From Acetivibrio alkalicellulosi (GTDB lineage: Bacteria; Bacillota; Clostridia; Acetivibrionales; Acetivibrionaceae): DNA of 64,000 nucleotides. The number at the start of each line of letters is the position of its first letter. The stretch's first letter is position 1. The stretch spans positions 2,293,759 through 2,357,758 of the forward strand of contig VLTH01000002.1 of NCBI GenBank assembly GCA_008125075.1. Direction: 5' to 3'. This document shows, piece after piece, positions 47,801-57,082 of this stretch. Below the pieces are notes generated by a model. It was not told where the DNA came from, did not search any database, and was given only the letters and a program-made list of their open reading frames with translations. A program made the position numbers and the translations under genes.

Positions 47801-49456
47801 ATGTTTAAAAAATCTTTTCTATCTTTTATTTTAGCAAGTGTACTTATCTGCACCGTTGTGTTTTCTGTTCCCACTAAAAGCTTGGGAGCAAGAGAAATAA
47901 CAACAACATATTTTGAAGCTAATTTTTCAAATTATGACTCGAGTTTATGGGAAAAAGCTGATTGGGATAATGGAGATATGTTTAATTGTATGTGGAGCCC
48001 CAGCCAGGTTTCAATAAGAAATGGAAGAATGGTTCTTACATTGGATAATGGTGATCCAGGTTGCCAATATCCATATAAAAGTGGAGAATACAGAACAACA
48101 TCATATTTTGGATTCGGTTACTATGAAGTAAGAATGAAACCTGCAAAAAACCCAGGCACTGTATCATCATTTTTTACATATACAGGCCCGTGGGATGGTG
48201 ATCCATGGGATGAAATAGACATTGAGTTTCTTGGAAAAGATACCACTAGAGTTCAATTCAATTGGTGGAAAGATGGAAATGGCAACAACGAATATTACCA
48301 TAATTTAGGCTTTGATGCATCACAAAGTTTTAACACATATGGCTTTGATTGGAAACCAAATTCAATTGACTTTTATGTAAATGGAGTAAGAGTCCATACT
48401 GGAACTCGAAATATACCACAAAATCCAGGTAAAATAATGATGAATTTATGGCCTGGTATAGGTGTTGATAGTTGGCTTGGTCCTTATGACGGAAGAACTC
48501 CATTAACAGCAGAATATGAATATGTAAGATATTATCCAAATGGTTTTCCTAGAAATCAACAACCACAACCGCAACCACAACCGCAGCCACAACCACAACC
48601 ACAACCGCAGCCACAACCACAACCACAACCGCAGCCACAACCGCAACCACAACCACAACAACCAGGTGTAAGAAGTGCTTTTAATACAATTCAGGCAAAT
48701 AATTTTGATACTTCAAACGCATCAAACATTGAAATAATTGGTACAGATACTGGAAGTGGAATTGGTTATATTCAAAATGGAAATACTGTAACTTATAGAA
48801 ATGTTGACTTTGGAAGTGGAGTATCAAGTTTCAGTGCAAGAGTTGCATCAGGAATGAGTTCTACAACAGAAATTGAAATTATTGCAAATGGTACTCGCCT
48901 AGGTTCTTTGTCAGTGTCATCAACTGGTGGATGGAATAATTATAGAGAATTATCTACAAATGTTAGAAATGTTACAGGAGTAAATGATTTGGTATTAAGA
49001 TTTTCAGGTCCAGTTAATGTAGATTCATTTGTATTTAATAGAACAACTCAGCAGCCCGCACCACAACCACAGCCACAGCCACAACCACAGCCACAGCCAC
49101 AACCACAACCACAGCCACAGCCACAACCACAGCCACAACCACAACCACAGCCAGGAGTATCTGGAAATCTTTCAGTATCTATTTCTGAAAACACTTGGGG
49201 TGGAGGAGCTACATTAAATGTTACAATAACAAATAACGGAACATCTCCAGTTAATGGATGGACAGCTAATTTAAACTTTTCAGGAGGTGCAAATGTAACA
49301 AGTTCCTGGAATGCTAACCTTAGCCAGAGTGGTTCATCTGTAACCGTTAGGGATGCTGGTTGGAATGGAACAATTCAACCAGGTGGTTCAGTATCATTTG
49401 GACTTAACATTTCATATAGTGGTTCATATTCAAGACCCACTGCTTCAGTTAGGTAA
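47801..49456 (+). CDS. GH16 endo-beta-1,3-1,4-glucanase (lichenase) with CBM6-like and CBM2-like modules
   Basis: 551 residues. Signal peptide (to about residue 30). The GH16 catalytic domain (about 33-250) has the retaining active site DEIDIEFLG, where the two Glu flanking Asp are nucleophile and acid/base; GDMFNCMWSPSQVSIRNGRM and FYVNGVRVHTG are typical of lichenases. A long Gln-Pro linker leads to a CBM6-like module (about 290-415, TIQANNFDTSNASNIEI ... LVLRFSGPVNVDSFVFN), a second Gln-Pro linker, and a CBM2-like module (NGWTANLNFSGG, VRDAGWNGTIQPGGSVSFG). No dockerin, so it is a free secreted enzyme. GGGAGGT precedes the ATG. Confidence 0.92.
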   Translation: MFKKSFLSFILASVLICTVVFSVPTKSLGAREITTTYFEANFSNYDSSLWEKADWDNGDMFNCMWSPSQVSIRNGRMVLTLDNGDPGCQYPYKSGEYRTTSYFGFGYYEVRMKPAKNPGTVSSFFTYTGPWDGDPWDEIDIEFLGKDTTRVQFNWWKDGNGNNEYYHNLGFDASQSFNTYGFDWKPNSIDFYVNGVRVHTGTRNIPQNPGKIMMNLWPGIGVDSWLGPYDGRTPLTAEYEYVRYYPNGFPRNQQPQPQPQPQPQPQPQPQPQPQPQPQPQPQPQPQQPGVRSAFNTIQANNFDTSNASNIEIIGTDTGSGIGYIQNGNTVTYRNVDFGSGVSSFSARVASGMSSTTEIEIIANGTRLGSLSVSSTGGWNNYRELSTNVRNVTGVNDLVLRFSGPVNVDSFVFNRTTQQPAPQPQPQPQPQPQPQPQPQPQPQPQPQPQPQPGVSGNLSVSISENTWGGGATLNVTITNNGTSPVNGWTANLNFSGGANVTSSWNANLSQSGSSVTVRDAGWNGTIQPGGSVSFGLNISYSGSYSRPTASVR

Positions 49457-49482
49457 TTTATTTAAATAATGACAAATTTAAA

Positions 49483-49515
49483 AAAAGCAGTTGTTTTATA
49501 AAAGCAACTGCTTTT
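49483..49515 (+). terminator. Intrinsic terminator after the GH16 gene
   Basis: AAAAGCAGTTG and CAACTGCTTTT form a perfect 11-bp stem, followed by TGCTTATTTTTTTG. It lies about 25 bp past the stop codon. Confidence 0.85.
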
Positions 49516-49653
49516 GCTTATTTTTTTGATAAAATTAATGTATTTTTTCCTTCTATTGGTTATATATCTGTTTTATATGGAACTTATTTATGATATACTC
49601 GTCTTAATAAATAAGCAAATAAATTAATATAACCTTTAAAAGGAGGTTTCAAA

Positions 49654-50658
49654 ATGAAAATCTTTAGATCTTTACTTGGCACTTTTATAATAGCTTTTTT
49701 AATACTTTCTGTTGGCTGTTCAAGTCATGATAGTGGCAAGTCAGCTTCTGATGTAGCATCATCTCAATATAATAGTGTGGGTCGAGCTTCATTTTCAGAT
49801 AGTTATGATTCAGATGGCTATGATTCAGGTGGTTATGATTCAGATGTTTTAAGTGAGCAGGCGGGATCAACAGCTATTATTGGCACTGGTTCAACTACTA
49901 CAGCATCAATAAACTCCATATTAAATGAAAGAAAAATTATACGCAATGCTTTTATATCTGTAGAAGTTGACGATTTTGAAAAATCCTATGCTAAAATTGA
50001 ATATCTAATTTCAAATATCGGTTTTGTTCAGGAGTCTAGAATTAGCACCGTTAAGCGATACATAAATTCAGAAGAAATTCTCCTTACTAAGGGAGTAATC
50101 ATTATAAGAGTTGATGCAACAAAATTCAACAATGTTTTAAAAGACATCAAAGGTTTAGGCCTTATTACTGAAGAAAATATAACAACAGATGATGTTACAG
50201 AAAAATTCTTTGATGTAGAATCAAGATTAAGACTAGTAAGGTATCAGGAAAACAGATTGGAAGAATATCTGCTAAAAGTTACTGATCCTGACACAATATT
50301 TAAAACTGAAAGTCAACTAACGGAAATTCGTTATGAAATAGAAAGACTTACAGGAACTTTAAATAAGCTTAGTGACCTTGTAAAATTGTCAACTATTACA
50401 ATAAACATGGAAGAAACTCTACCTTACATAGAACAGAAGGTAGAAGAGCAAACATATTTTGAAAAGCTAAAAAGTAATTTTTTAAGTAGTTTTAATGGAG
50501 TTATAAACTTCTGCGCATCATTTCTTATCGTACTTGTAGCTGCACTTCCTGTATTAGTATTATTATCTATCATTTTTGCTATAGTATTTTTTATATACAG
50601 ATTTTTAAAAAGCAAAAAGAAAAAAACAACTACAAAAAACACTGATGTTAGTAGCTGA
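49654..50658 (+). CDS. DUF4349 domain lipoprotein
   Basis: 334 residues. Lipobox LILSVGCSS, then a Ser/Asp/Tyr-rich low-complexity linker (about 45-65, SDSYDSDGYDSGGYDSD). The DUF4349 domain follows (RKIIRNAFISVEVDDFEKSY, ISNIGFVQESRIS, DDVTEKFFDVESRLRLVRYQ) with a coiled-coil-like helix pair. A C-terminal membrane helix ends in a Lys-rich cytoplasmic tail. It is thus tethered at both ends to the membrane. Function unknown; envelope-associated. AAAGGAGG precedes the ATG. Confidence 0.87.
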   Translation: MKIFRSLLGTFIIAFLILSVGCSSHDSGKSASDVASSQYNSVGRASFSDSYDSDGYDSGGYDSDVLSEQAGSTAIIGTGSTTTASINSILNERKIIRNAFISVEVDDFEKSYAKIEYLISNIGFVQESRISTVKRYINSEEILLTKGVIIIRVDATKFNNVLKDIKGLGLITEENITTDDVTEKFFDVESRLRLVRYQENRLEEYLLKVTDPDTIFKTESQLTEIRYEIERLTGTLNKLSDLVKLSTITINMEETLPYIEQKVEEQTYFEKLKSNFLSSFNGVINFCASFLIVLVAALPVLVLLSIIFAIVFFIYRFLKSKKKKTTTKNTDVSS

Positions 50659-50674
50659 TAATTAAGAAATGCTA

Positions 50675-50770
50675 AAAATATAACTTTCACTATAGGCATT
50701 GCTTGAAGTCTTAGAACAACGTGAAAGACTTCTAAGGGTTGGGCTTGGATGCCCCGACCCTTTTATTGAT
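50675..50770 (+). terminator. Terminator after the DUF4349 gene, with half of repeat B
   Basis: Starts with the left half of repeat B (AAATATAACTTTCACT). Two hairpins follow: GAAGTCTT/AAGACTTC, and the GC-rich AAGGGTTGGGC with GCCCCGACCCTT (about 50733-50765), ending in TTTTATTG. The second is a strong intrinsic terminator on the plus strand. Confidence 0.75.
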
Positions 50771-50816
50771 GCTAAATAGGCTTCATGAAAAGTTGTAAGT
50801 AATGAAAAATAATGTT

Positions 50817-53800
50817 TTAATTTGTATCAATAAACTCAGTTATCACGCCTAAAATATAACGATTAAGAAGAATATAATCACTTGAATTGATAACACCATC
50901 TCCGTTTAAATCTGCGACAAGCAAAGGATATTCATTAGGGAGCTGGCTAATTATCCCTAAAATATATCTTCTCAATATTACTTTGTCAGTTGAATTTATT
51001 TCACCATCACCATTTATATCTCCTTTTAATTGTTGTGATTTATTTTCAACAACCCATACCTCGTATTTTGTTCCACTAACAGTAAAATCTAGTTGGGATT
51101 TGTGAACTACATTTGCTGTAGATGAATTATTCAAAGGATTATTGTTAATACTCAACCAAGACAAATTAGTTAAATTACTAAGATAACTTATATCTCTTAT
51201 TTTGTTCTTATGAAGATATAGTATACTTATATTAGTTAAGTTTTTAAGAGGGCTTATATCAGTAATTTGGTTATCATTGAGATATAGCGTATTTATATTA
51301 GCTAAACTGGTAAGAGGCGTAATATCAGTAATTTGGTTATTATATAAATATAGATTTCTCAATTTAGTTAAGTTGTTAATTGGAGTTATGTCACTTATGT
51401 TGTTATTTTCCAAGCTCAAGAATGTCAAATTGGTTAACTTGCTAAGGGGGCTTATGTCACTAATTTGAGCATTACATAAGTCTAACCGAGACAATTTAGT
51501 TAAATAGATAAGTGGGCTTATGTCACTGACTGGAGTATTATATAAAGTTATTGCAGTAATATCTTGTACTTCGCATTTGAAAATGTTACGTTCATATATA
51601 TTAATTTTATTACGTATAGCTGTTTCAAGGTTTTTACATTTAAATTCTATTATATCATCATCACTTGTCTCTTTGATAACCCATACTTCATACTTTTTTC
51701 GGTCTATAGTGAAGTTTAGTTTTGATTCAAGAATTGCATTTGGTGTAGATGAATTATTTATGGGATTACTGTCTAAATTTAACCACATTAATTTAAAATT
51801 AGCTAAGTCACTGAGCGGGCTTATGTCGCTTATTTGATTATTATGTAAGTCTATCCTAATCAAATTAGTTAAGTTGGCAAGAGAGCTGATATTGCTGATT
51901 TGGTTATTATGTATAAATAATACTGTCAAATCAGTTAAGTTGGCAAATGATGTTATGTCGCTTATTTGATTATTATTTAAATATAACCTAGTCAAATCAG
52001 TTAAGTTTGTAAGTAGTGTTATATCATCAATTTGATTGTTATTTAAATATAACATAGTCAAATCAGTTAAATTGGTAAGTGGCTTTATGTCTTTTATTTG
52101 ATTGTTATTTAAACCTAGTTCATTTAGATAAATCAGGTTAGTAAGTGGTGTTATGTCATCAATTTGATTATTATTTAAACGTAACATAGTCAAATCAGTT
52201 AAGTTTATAAGTGGTGTTATGTCATCAATTTGCGTATTATCTAATCTCAATTCTTTCAAGTTTATTAAGTTGGCAAGTGGTGTTATATCATCAATTTGAA
52301 TATTATCTACAGATAAAAAAGTCAAATTAGTTAATTCACTAAGTGGTGTTATATCATCAATTTGACAATCCAATAGTTTCAAATAAGTCAAATTGGTCAA
52401 ATAACGAAGTGCACTTATATCGCTTATAGTATAATTCAAAGTCAAACGGGTAATATTTTTTACGTCATTTATGCAAATATCGCCATTTGGATTGCTACTA
52501 CTTTGTCGAATAATTTTTTCTAAGTTTTGGCACTTAAATTCTATTAAATCAGCTGGATTTTTATCCATCGAGACCCACACCTCGTATTTTTTACCATCTA
52601 CTGTAAAATCTAGTTCTGATTTGCGAACTACATTTGGTGTAGTTGAATGGTTAATTCGATTGCCATTTAACTTCAAATAAGTCAGACTCGTCAAATTTGA
52701 AAGAGGTCTTATGTCAGTAATTTGGTTATTTTCTAAACTTAAATTTGTTAGACTAATTAAATTGAAAAGAGGTGTTATGTCAGTAATTTGGTTATTTTCT
52801 AAATATAAATGATTTAGATTCGTTAAATTTGATAGAGGTGTTATGTCTTTAATTTGGTTGTATCCTAAATTTAAAAGGGTTAGATTTGTTAAATTGGAAA
52901 GAGGCGTTATGTCGTTTATTTGATTATATTCTAACTCTAAAACATTTAAATTAGTAAAATGACTAAGTGGACTTATGTCACTAATTCTTCCGACATAATT
53001 GTAAAATAATTCAGTAATGTTTTTCACATCACTTTTAAAAATAGGTCCTTGTGAACGACGAACCTTTCTCCATGTATTCATATATAAATCATTACATTCA
53101 AATTCGATTAGTTCTTCTTTTAATAAGTAGTACTCTTTATTGTCCTCTTCTACAACCCAAATTTCGTATTTAACTCTATTTACTTCAAAATCCAAGCTTT
53201 GTTTATGAACTGCATTTGGTGTCGAGGAATTATTGATAAGGTTATTGTTTAATTGCAGCGCAGTAAGCTTTGACAATCTGCTAAGGGTACATATGTCACT
53301 GATTTGATTATCATTTAAATATAACCTATGCAAGTTACTTAAATTTTTTACAGGGCTTACATCTGTAATTTTATTTTTGCTTAAATCTAATGTATACAAA
53401 TTGTAACTGTTGAGAGAGCTTATGTCGATGATTTGATTATCACTTAAATTTAATGTAGTCAAATTAGTTAATTTATTGAGAGGGCTTATGTCGGTGATTT
53501 CATTATAATATAAATCTAATGTAGTTAAATTAGTTAATTTATTGAGAGGGCTTATGTCGCTGATTTGATTGTTACTTAAATTTAATGTAGTCAAATTAGT
53601 CAAATTATTGAGAGAGCTTATGTCGCTGATTCCATTATAACTCAAATCTAATCTACTTATATTAATCATGGTATTAAGTGGTGCTATGTCGGTAATTTGT
53701 GTATTGGGTAAATGTAATATGGTAATATCTTTGACTTCACATTTGTAAATATTGCGTTCAGGTTTATTAATTATTTTACGTATAGCTGCTTCTAAATTTT

Positions 53801-54959
53801 CACACTCAAACTTTATTACATCTTCTTCATTTGTTTCTTTAACAACCCATACTTGATATTTAGTAGTGCCCACTAAGAAATTTAGTTCCGATTCTAAAAC
53901 TGCATTTGGTGTAGATGAATCATATAAGGGATTATTAGATAAATATAGCTCAGTTAAATTAGTTAACTTACGAAGAAGACTTATGTCTCTAATTTGGTTA
54001 CAAGATAGATATAATTTAGTTAAGTTAGTTAAGTTGGCAAAAGAACTTATATCGCTTATTTGGTTAAAATGCATTTTTAAGGTAGTTAAATCAGTTAGTT
54101 TGGCAAGAGGATTTACATCGATGATTTGGTTATTACTTAAATCTAACGTAGTCAGATTGATTAAGTTCGCAAGAGGACTTATATCGATAATTTGATTATT
54201 ATTTATATTAAATATAGTTAGATTTGTTAAGTTTGCAAGAGGGCTTATATCGATAATTTGATTATTATATATATTTAATGTAATCAGATTCGTCAAGGTA
54301 ACGAGAGGACTTATATCGTTTATTTGGTTATTATATATGTTTAATGTAGTCAGATTTGTTAAGGTGTCGAGAGGACTTACATCGATGATTTGGTTATTAC
54401 TTAAATCTAACGTAGTCAGATTGGTTAAGTTAGCTAGAGGACTTATATCGTTTATTTGGTTATTACTTAAATGTAAAAAAGTTAATTTAGTTAAATTTTC
54501 AAGAGGTCTTATATCTCTAATTAACTCTCCATATAAAACCAATCTATTTAAATTACTTAAGTTAGAAAGATGTGTCATATCAGCGATTTCTTTAGCACTT
54601 AAAGTTAAGTCTGTCAAATTTGTTAGGTTTTTAAGAGGACTTATGTCAATGTTTTGATTAGTAGCAAGAAGTAACTCTGTCAAATTTGTAAAGTTATCCA
54701 GAGGGCTTATGTCTCTGATTCTATAATCTTGTAATACTAGCCTAGTAATACTATTAACATCATTTTTTAAAATATCACCTTTGCTTTTATTAATTTCTCT
54801 ACGAATTTGTCGTTCCATAAATTCACATTCAAATTCTATAACATCATTACTATCATTAACAACTTCAACTTTTTCAAACTGAGCAAGAATAGCTGCTGCT
54901 GGAAATAATAAACACGTAAATACAGCAATCACTAATAATAAAATAATTTTTTTTTGCAT
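50817..54959 (-). CDS. Giant leucine-rich-repeat protein with C-terminal type I dockerin
   Basis: 1380 residues. Signal peptide (to about residue 27). Five LRR modules, each opening with an IEFxCxxLexxIR...DVxxIT cap, containing many 22-residue SDS22/internalin-like repeats (NLTNLTTLDLSNNQIxDISP) and closing with SSTPNAVxxSxLxFxV...YEVWVV. The module boundaries show serial duplication. The end is a dockerin with two calcium-binding loops (GDINGDGEINSTDKVILRRY and ADLNGDGVINSSDYILLNRY), including the Ser-Thr/Ser-Ser recognition positions typical of C. thermocellum-type dockerins. It is therefore inferred to be cellulosome-bound; ligand unknown. GGGGAG lies 8-9 nt before the ATG. Confidence 0.92.
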   Translation of the reverse strand: MQKKIILLLVIAVFTCLLFPAAAILAQFEKVEVVNDSNDVIEFECEFMERQIRREINKSKGDILKNDVNSITRLVLQDYRIRDISPLDNFTNLTELLLATNQNIDISPLKNLTNLTDLTLSAKEIADMTHLSNLSNLNRLVLYGELIRDIRPLENLTKLTFLHLSNNQINDISPLANLTNLTTLDLSNNQIIDVSPLDTLTNLTTLNIYNNQINDISPLVTLTNLITLNIYNNQIIDISPLANLTNLTIFNINNNQIIDISPLANLINLTTLDLSNNQIIDVNPLAKLTDLTTLKMHFNQISDISSFANLTNLTKLYLSCNQIRDISLLRKLTNLTELYLSNNPLYDSSTPNAVLESELNFLVGTTKYQVWVVKETNEEDVIKFECENLEAAIRKIINKPERNIYKCEVKDITILHLPNTQITDIAPLNTMINISRLDLSYNGISDISSLNNLTNLTTLNLSNNQISDISPLNKLTNLTTLDLYYNEITDISPLNKLTNLTTLNLSDNQIIDISSLNSYNLYTLDLSKNKITDVSPVKNLSNLHRLYLNDNQISDICTLSRLSKLTALQLNNNLINNSSTPNAVHKQSLDFEVNRVKYEIWVVEEDNKEYYLLKEELIEFECNDLYMNTWRKVRRSQGPIFKSDVKNITELFYNYVGRISDISPLSHFTNLNVLELEYNQINDITPLSNLTNLTLLNLGYNQIKDITPLSNLTNLNHLYLENNQITDITPLFNLISLTNLSLENNQITDIRPLSNLTSLTYLKLNGNRINHSTTPNVVRKSELDFTVDGKKYEVWVSMDKNPADLIEFKCQNLEKIIRQSSSNPNGDICINDVKNITRLTLNYTISDISALRYLTNLTYLKLLDCQIDDITPLSELTNLTFLSVDNIQIDDITPLANLINLKELRLDNTQIDDITPLINLTDLTMLRLNNNQIDDITPLTNLIYLNELGLNNNQIKDIKPLTNLTDLTMLYLNNNQIDDITLLTNLTDLTRLYLNNNQISDITSFANLTDLTVLFIHNNQISNISSLANLTNLIRIDLHNNQISDISPLSDLANFKLMWLNLDSNPINNSSTPNAILESKLNFTIDRKKYEVWVIKETSDDDIIEFKCKNLETAIRNKINIYERNIFKCEVQDITAITLYNTPVSDISPLIYLTKLSRLDLCNAQISDISPLSKLTNLTFLSLENNNISDITPINNLTKLRNLYLYNNQITDITPLTSLANINTLYLNDNQITDISPLKNLTNISILYLHKNKIRDISYLSNLTNLSWLSINNNPLNNSSTANVVHKSQLDFTVSGTKYEVWVVENKSQQLKGDINGDGEINSTDKVILRRYILGIISQLPNEYPLLVADLNGDGVINSSDYILLNRYILGVITEFIDTN

Positions 54960-55019
54960 AATTGACTCTCCCCTATATCTTCAATAGCCCTAGTAAGAAC
55001 TGATAAAACATTACCAGCC

Positions 55020-55620
55020 ACAAACGGTATAATATAGTGCAAATGACTATATTATACTTCAGCAATCATTAAACATTGTTAATTTATGTATCTAAGTTTA
55101 AACTTTTATTTATAAATCGTATTTCCTTTTAATCTGTATTTTCACATTAATTATATCATTAGCAGATGTTTTTTGAAAGGTGTTTCTTCCATGTTTTATT
55201 CAAGATGGAAAGAGAATTTGTTTATTATTAAGCCTGAAACTGTTATTGGCTGGCATAAAATAGCTTTTACGTTCCCCCCCAGAAACTAAGATAAAAGATA
55301 CTAAATTAGTTTTAACGCCAATCCTTGGAGGACTTTAGGACTTTATCACAGCTACAAAAAAGTTGTCTAAAAGTTACAGTTTTTTTACAATAGCTAATAG
55401 CTTATTTTTCTATGTGAAAAAACAAGCATTTTGGTTCTAATTACCAAAGTGCTTGTTTTTTAATTAATTTATTATTGATTTAAAAGTATAAATTTATATG
55501 TGTCACTTGCTTTACTTGTTAAATATTTGCTCAAATTTTAGCCAGATTGAATTTTTGAAGTCCATATCCAATTTTTATAGGGCTAAAATTCCCACTTTTC
55601 AATCATGCCGACAATATAAT
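55020..55620 (+). mobile_element. Internally deleted IS copy with flanking repeats
   Basis: 55200-55375 matches the transposase of the intact IS at 61940-63037 in two pieces. The first corresponds to about 62154-62237 (TATTCAAGATGGAAAGAG, ATTAAGCCTGAAACTGTTAT). After a C-run at about 55272 it jumps to about 62953-63046 (CCAGAAACTAAGAT, AATCCTTGGAGGACTTTA), so about 715 bp are missing. The 3' part carries the same hairpin terminator (AACAAGCATTTTGGT/ACCAAAGTGCTTGTT), the same 120-bp block (55441-55558) and the same tail (AGGGCTAAAATTCCCACTTT, 55578-55612). A hairpin like those near the intact IS lies at 55026-55058. It is dead. Confidence 0.8.
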
Positions 55621-55657
55621 AATATAAAGCTTGGTATGCATAAAGTTTTAATAATGT

Positions 55658-56938
55658 CTAATTTTCTTCCAAAGCATATAGATAGCCATCCGTACTACCA
55701 AAGTATATTACACCATCCTCTACTACAGGTGTTGATAAAATTGAACCTAGAGTCATTATCAAATCAAAAACTTCTTTGCCTTCTCCATTCCAATACCTGT
55801 CAAGAAGATCTTGACGAAATTTATCATTTTCATCAATAACCTGAGAATAATTCTTTATGCTACCCTCAGTTTGATAGCACCAATTCATTTCACCCATTGC
55901 AGTGTCTAGTGCATATAGTTTTCCATTAAAATTGCCAAAGTAAATGGTATCGTCTACAATAGTCCCGGAACCGAATATACCGAGGTTTGAGGAGAATGTC
56001 CACTTTTGGTGACCTGATTTTGCATCCATTGCATAAAATGTATATGCGTCTGAGGTACCAAAATATACTTTATCATCTTTAACAGTAGGGGTAGAAATAA
56101 CCCAACTCGGCATTTTATGATTCCATTTTCCAGTACCTGTATTGGCATCTAAAGCATATATATTATAATCCCTACTTCCGAAGTATACTATACCATCATG
56201 AACAGACGCAGAGCCTTGTATTTCTCCACGGGGGAACCAGGTAGCGCCAACTGTTTTGAACTTCCATTTCAATTTTCCATTATTAGAATCTAGTGCATAG
56301 AAGTACCCGTCAAAACTTCCGAAGTACACCATGCCATTTGAAATTACTGGAGAAGCATGTACTACATCTCCGGTTAAAAAACTCCATAGTTTTTTTCCTG
56401 TCTTACTATCTAATGCATAAAGATTGCCGTCTCCACTTCCGAAGTAAACCACATTGTTGTATACTGCAGGTGAAGACAAATAGTAATCCCATATATCATA
56501 CTGTTTTTCACCTTCTGTTTTAAATTTCCAAACAAGTTTCCCTGAAGCAGTATTCAGTGCATATAAATAACCATCCGTACTTGTAAAGTACAATACTTTC
56601 CCTGATATTGCAGCAGTAGAACGGATTTCACCTGTTGTTTTATACTTCCATCTTTCTTTTCCTGTTTTATTATTTATTGCATAAAAATACCCATCTAAAC
56701 TACCGATATAGGTCACTCCATTATATGTAACCGGTGATGAATAAATTTTATCTCCAGTTTTAAACTTCCACTTTAGAGTAACTGAATCTTCTGTGGGCTT
56801 TGTTTCATTTATCCTACAGGTAAATTTGGGGAATTTTAAGAACCTTCTCATATCAGTACGAGCACTTGAAACTGTTGTAAAACTCAAGACAGCTACTAAT
56901 ACTACCAGTAATAGCTTAATTATACCTATTCTTTTCAT
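55658..56938 (-). CDS. PQQ-binding-like beta-propeller repeat protein
   Basis: 426 residues. An N-terminal signal anchor (LLLVVLVAVLSFTTVSSA) precedes about eight blades, each with a YFGSxDGxxYALDxxTGKxxW pattern (for example YFGSGDGNLYALDSKTGKKLW, split by loops). These are the quinoprotein-dehydrogenase-like/PQQ repeats. The repeats form a propeller but catalytic residues are not evident, so it may be a binding or scaffold protein (BamB-like class). Extracytoplasmic. GGAGGG precedes the ATG. Divergent from the HTH gene at 57083, with about 140 bp between. Confidence 0.88.
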   Translation of the reverse strand: MKRIGIIKLLLVVLVAVLSFTTVSSARTDMRRFLKFPKFTCRINETKPTEDSVTLKWKFKTGDKIYSSPVTYNGVTYIGSLDGYFYAINNKTGKERWKYKTTGEIRSTAAISGKVLYFTSTDGYLYALNTASGKLVWKFKTEGEKQYDIWDYYLSSPAVYNNVVYFGSGDGNLYALDSKTGKKLWSFLTGDVVHASPVISNGMVYFGSFDGYFYALDSNNGKLKWKFKTVGATWFPRGEIQGSASVHDGIVYFGSRDYNIYALDANTGTGKWNHKMPSWVISTPTVKDDKVYFGTSDAYTFYAMDAKSGHQKWTFSSNLGIFGSGTIVDDTIYFGNFNGKLYALDTAMGEMNWCYQTEGSIKNYSQVIDENDKFRQDLLDRYWNGEGKEVFDLIMTLGSILSTPVVEDGVIYFGSTDGYLYALEEN

Positions 56939-57082
56939 ATTAAACCCTCCGTTTATTTTATATTTTCTTTATTATAGCATTATAAAATGTTGAAAAACGG
57001 GACAGGACAAAAGTGTCCTAGACATAATTAGGGATTAAAGTTATTATTAAATAAATACAATATATTTGTTGGAGGGGACTTT

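Noticed and set aside
49029-49217. His/Asn-rich frame HNHSHSHNHS within the glucanase gene
   Set aside because: It is the out-of-frame reading of the CCA-CAA linker repeat; the Gln-Pro frame is continuous with the enzyme and its binding modules.
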